Shown here piece after piece: positions 62,272 through 64,000 of a stretch of DNA of 64,000 nucleotides. The first letter of the stretch is position 1. Every line of letters starts with the position of its first letter. The notes beneath the pieces were generated by a model, which saw only the letters and a list, made by a program, of their open reading frames with translations, made no database searches and was not told where the DNA came from. The DNA is from Subtercola frigoramans. Its GTDB lineage: Bacteria; Actinomycetota; Actinomycetes; Actinomycetales; Microbacteriaceae. The stretch covers positions 3,162,001-3,226,000 of the forward strand of contig NZ_JAFBBU010000001.1 in the NCBI RefSeq assembly GCF_016907385.1, given 5' to 3'. The translations under genes were made by a program, and so were the position numbers.

Positions 62272-62298
62272 GGCGGGCGCCCGTTTCGAGCGCCCGCC
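62272..62298. terminator. bidirectional hairpin between acs and ridA
   Basis: GGCGGGCGC (62272-62280) pairs with GCGCCCGCC (62290-62298), loop nine bases. It lies between convergent acs and ridA with no T tract in either direction. Confidence 0.7.
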
Positions 62299-62304
62299 CC
62301 CCAC

Positions 62305-62823
62305 CTACTCGAACGAGACGATGATCTCCACTTCGACCGGCGAATCGAGAGGCAGCACGGCCACCCCGACTGCCGAACGCGCGTGCACTCCGGCCTGGCC
62401 GAACACGTCGACCAGAAACTCCGACGCACCGTTGATGACGCCCGGCTGCCCATAGAACGACGGGTCGCTGGCAACGAACCCGGTCACCTTGACGACCTGA
62501 GTCACGCGGTCGAGCGAGCCGAGCACGCTCTTCACCGCAGCCAACGCGTTCAGGGCGCTGAGCTGCGCGAAGGCCTTCGCGTCAGACGGCGACACGAGAC
62601 CGGATGCCCCACCGCCGTCACCCGCCTCATCGACGGTGGCGGGTTCGCCCACCTTGCCGGTCTGGCTGAGCAATCCGCCGACGAAGGGCAGCTGCCCGGC
62701 AGTGAACACCAGGTTGCCCGAGATCACCGCGGGAACATAGGCACCGGCGGGAGCGGAGACGGTGGGAAGGGCGACGCCCAGTTCGGCGAGGCGTTTCTCG
62801 ATCATCCCGAGCGGTTCGCTCAC
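62305..62823 (-). CDS. RidA/YjgF-family protein
   Basis: 172 residues, resembling the longer LPS-assembly/Rid branch. NLVFTAGQLPFV, QLSALNALAAVKSVLGSLDRV and ARSAVGVAVLPLDSPVEVEII are family segments. Rid proteins deaminate reactive enamine/imine intermediates; the conserved Arg in HARSAVGVA is present. An insertion near residue 60 (DEAGDGGGASGLVSPSDAK) contributes to the length. GTG 62823 overlaps the upstream DUF4177 gene by 4 bases. The RidA-DUF4177 pair corresponds to Rv3678c-Rv3678A. Confidence 0.88.
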   Translation of the reverse strand: MSEPLGMIEKRLAELGVALPTVSAPAGAYVPAVISGNLVFTAGQLPFVGGLLSQTGKVGEPATVDEAGDGGGASGLVSPSDAKAFAQLSALNALAAVKSVLGSLDRVTQVVKVTGFVASDPSFYGQPGVINGASEFLVDVFGQAGVHARSAVGVAVLPLDSPVEVEIIVSFE

Positions 62824-63059
62824 TGCGCAGCCCCCTCGGCACCAGGTTCGCTGTTCCACGACCCCGCCGCAGCAGCAGCAGAAGCGGCAGCAGCGGCTGG
62901 CTCAGACCCCTGCAGCGGGCGCTTCATGTACGCGACGATTCCACCCTGTTCGTTGGTGACGATCTGCACGAGCTCCCAGCCGTCTGACCCCCAATTGTTC
63001 AGAATCGCAGCGGTGTTGTGAATCATCAGCGGTGTGGTCACGTACTCCCACGTAGTCAC
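62820..63059 (-). CDS. DUF4177-type small protein
   Basis: 79 residues. TTWEYVTTPLMIHNTAAILN followed by GSDGWELVQIV is the DUF4177 pattern (WEY...GxEGWELV). The C-terminal 25 residues are an Ala-rich tail. GTG 63059 has AAAGGAG seven bases upstream. The function is unknown. It is coupled to ridA by a 4-base overlap and divergent from the penicillin-binding protein gene. Confidence 0.85.
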   Translation of the reverse strand: MTTWEYVTTPLMIHNTAAILNNWGSDGWELVQIVTNEQGGIVAYMKRPLQGSEPAAAAASAAAAAGSWNSEPGAEGAAQ

Positions 63060-63095
63060 GCGGTGCTCCTTTGGCTCTTTATCAGGTTTGTCACT

Positions 63096-63101
63096 TAAGC
63101 T
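63096..63101 (+). promoter_or_regulatory. -10 box TAAGCT for the penicillin-binding protein gene
   Basis: TAAGCT lies seven bases before the ATG at 63109. A TTGGCT at 63072-63077 gives a -35 candidate with 18-base spacing. There is no Shine-Dalgarno run, so a leaderless mRNA is likely. Confidence 0.5.
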
Positions 63102-63108
63102 CGATCTT

Positions 63109-64000
63109 ATGTCTGCCCCGAAACGTAAGGTTAGTGGCGCGGTCGGAGCTCTCCTGGGTGTCGTGGGTATCAGTGCAATCGCTGGCGTTCTCATCACGGC
63201 CATGGTCACGCCCGCCCTCGCCGTCACCGGCCTCGCCGCCAACAGCACCATCAGCGTGTTCGAGAACCTGCCAAGCTACATCAAGCCCGACGCTCTTTCG
63301 CAGACCTCCAGCCTCTACGGCAAGAACCAGGACGGCTCGAACGTACTGCTCGCGTCGTTCTACGTGCAGAACCGCCAGACGGTCGGCTGGAACGACATTT
63401 CGCAGTACGTGAAAGACGCCCTCGTCTCCACCGAAGACCCGCGCTTCTACGTGCACGGCGGCATCGATGTGCAGTCGACCACCCGCGCGCTCGTCGGCAA
63501 CTTCATCTCGGGCGGCATCCAGAGTGGCGCTTCGACGATCTCGCAGCAGTACGTCAAGAACATCCTCGTTCAGCGCGCCGAGGCGATCAGTGACCCCGAC
63601 CAGGAGAAGGCCGCCTACGCCGAAGCCACGGCCACAACCTTCGACCGCAAGCTCAAAGAGATGAAGCTCGCGATCGGGCTCGAGAAGGAATACAGCAAAG
63701 ACGACATTCTGCTCGGCTACCTGAACATCTCGCTGTTCGGCGGGCGCGTCTACGGCATCCAGGCAGCGTCGGAGTACTACTTCGGCGTCGGGGCCAACCA
63801 GCTCACCCTCCCCCAGGCCGCCAGCCTCATCGCCACGGTGAACGAGCCAGAAGCCCTGCGCATCGACATCCCCGAGAACATCGACTTCAACAAGGCCCGG
63901 CGCGACAAAGACGTTCTCGCCTCCATGCTCAAAGAGCACACCATCACCCAGCAGCAGTTCGACGACGCCGTCGCCACGCCCGTTGAGCCCCACATCACCG
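63109..64000 (+). CDS. class A penicillin-binding protein, 5' part (runs off the window)
   Basis: The first 297 residues are visible and the frame is open at the window end. A short basic N-terminus leads to a membrane anchor (VGALLGVVGISAIAGVLITA region). The GT51 glycosyltransferase domain has the catalytic STEDPRFYVHGGID (Glu near residue 107), SGASTISQQYVKN, LGYLNISLFGGRVYGIQAAS and LPQAASLIA. The transpeptidase domain would follow downstream. Position next to RidA/DUF4177 fits the ponA2 neighbourhood of M. tuberculosis. Confidence 0.93.
   Translation, partial: MSAPKRKVSGAVGALLGVVGISAIAGVLITAMVTPALAVTGLAANSTISVFENLPSYIKPDALSQTSSLYGKNQDGSNVLLASFYVQNRQTVGWNDISQYVKDALVSTEDPRFYVHGGIDVQSTTRALVGNFISGGIQSGASTISQQYVKNILVQRAEAISDPDQEKAAYAEATATTFDRKLKEMKLAIGLEKEYSKDDILLGYLNISLFGGRVYGIQAASEYYFGVGANQLTLPQAASLIATVNEPEALRIDIPENIDFNKARRDKDVLASMLKEHTITQQQFDDAVATPVEPHIT

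Overview
This window is high-GC, densely coded chromosomal DNA with many GTG/TTG starts and short 4-base gene overlaps. It fits an actinobacterium of the Microbacteriaceae type. Supporting signs are an actinobacterial SdhCDAB set, an LpdA-type quinone dehydrogenase without the redox disulfide, a Tad pilus locus with DUF4244 and Rv3654c-like genes, a TopA with a Lys/Ala-rich tail, and a polyprenol-phosphate-mannose synthase. From memory of the Mycobacterium tuberculosis map, two stretches echo its gene order: lpdA-deoD-pmmB-add-deoA-cdd-sdhCDAB (Rv3303c-Rv3319) and holB-topA-tad-acs-RidA/DUF4177-ponA (Rv3644c-Rv3682). I see no phage, insertion sequence, CRISPR array or resistance island.

Region 1 (0.1-3.2 kb) holds a secreted beta-propeller protein and LpdA. 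Region 2 (3.3-19 kb) is a nucleoside uptake and salvage cluster. It has purine nucleoside phosphorylase, a phosphosugar mutase, an IclR regulator, PTS EIIA and EIIB without an EIIC, adenosine deaminase, nucleoside hydrolase, thymidine phosphorylase, cytidine deaminase, and a BMP-type ABC importer (two permeases, a double ATPase, two lipoproteins). The importer would bring in nucleosides, the deaminases and phosphorylases would release bases and pentose phosphates, and the mutase may link these to central sugar metabolism.

Region 3 (19-21.5 kb) has GDP-mannose pyrophosphorylase and a mannosyltransferase. Region 4 (21.5-25.4 kb) is sdhCDAB with a candidate iron box upstream and a clear terminator downstream. 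Region 5 (25.4-32.4 kb) has a BrkB-like membrane protein, exonuclease III, TrpRS, a CtaG-like protein with an apparent ACG start, a FUSC transporter and a Dol-P-Man-type synthase. Region 6 (32.6-36.9 kb) is an FMN-riboswitch-controlled riboflavin operon, ribD-ribE-ribBA-ribH. Region 7 (37-50 kb) has transporters, one-carbon enzymes (folD, purU), an rRNA methyltransferase, nicotinamidase, a PBP4-type carboxypeptidase, an oxidoreductase, tRNA-Thr(CGT), a TetR regulator and a secreted alpha/beta hydrolase. Region 8 (50-55 kb) is a topA-tmk-holB operon. Region 9 (55-59.5 kb) is a compact Tad pilus locus. Region 10 (59.5-64 kb) has acs with a motif-rich leader, RidA, DUF4177 and the start of a class A penicillin-binding protein.

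The most unusual material lies between and inside ordinary genes. There are at least five families of intergenic palindromic elements, one of which behaves like REP/BIME units. Short tandem repeats, most of 15 bp (five codons), expand Ala/Thr/Ser/Pro/Lys linkers in several unrelated proteins. At least seven genes have a TANNNT box 6-7 bp before the start codon, which suggests leaderless transcripts. The TadB and TadC functions appear fused in one protein.
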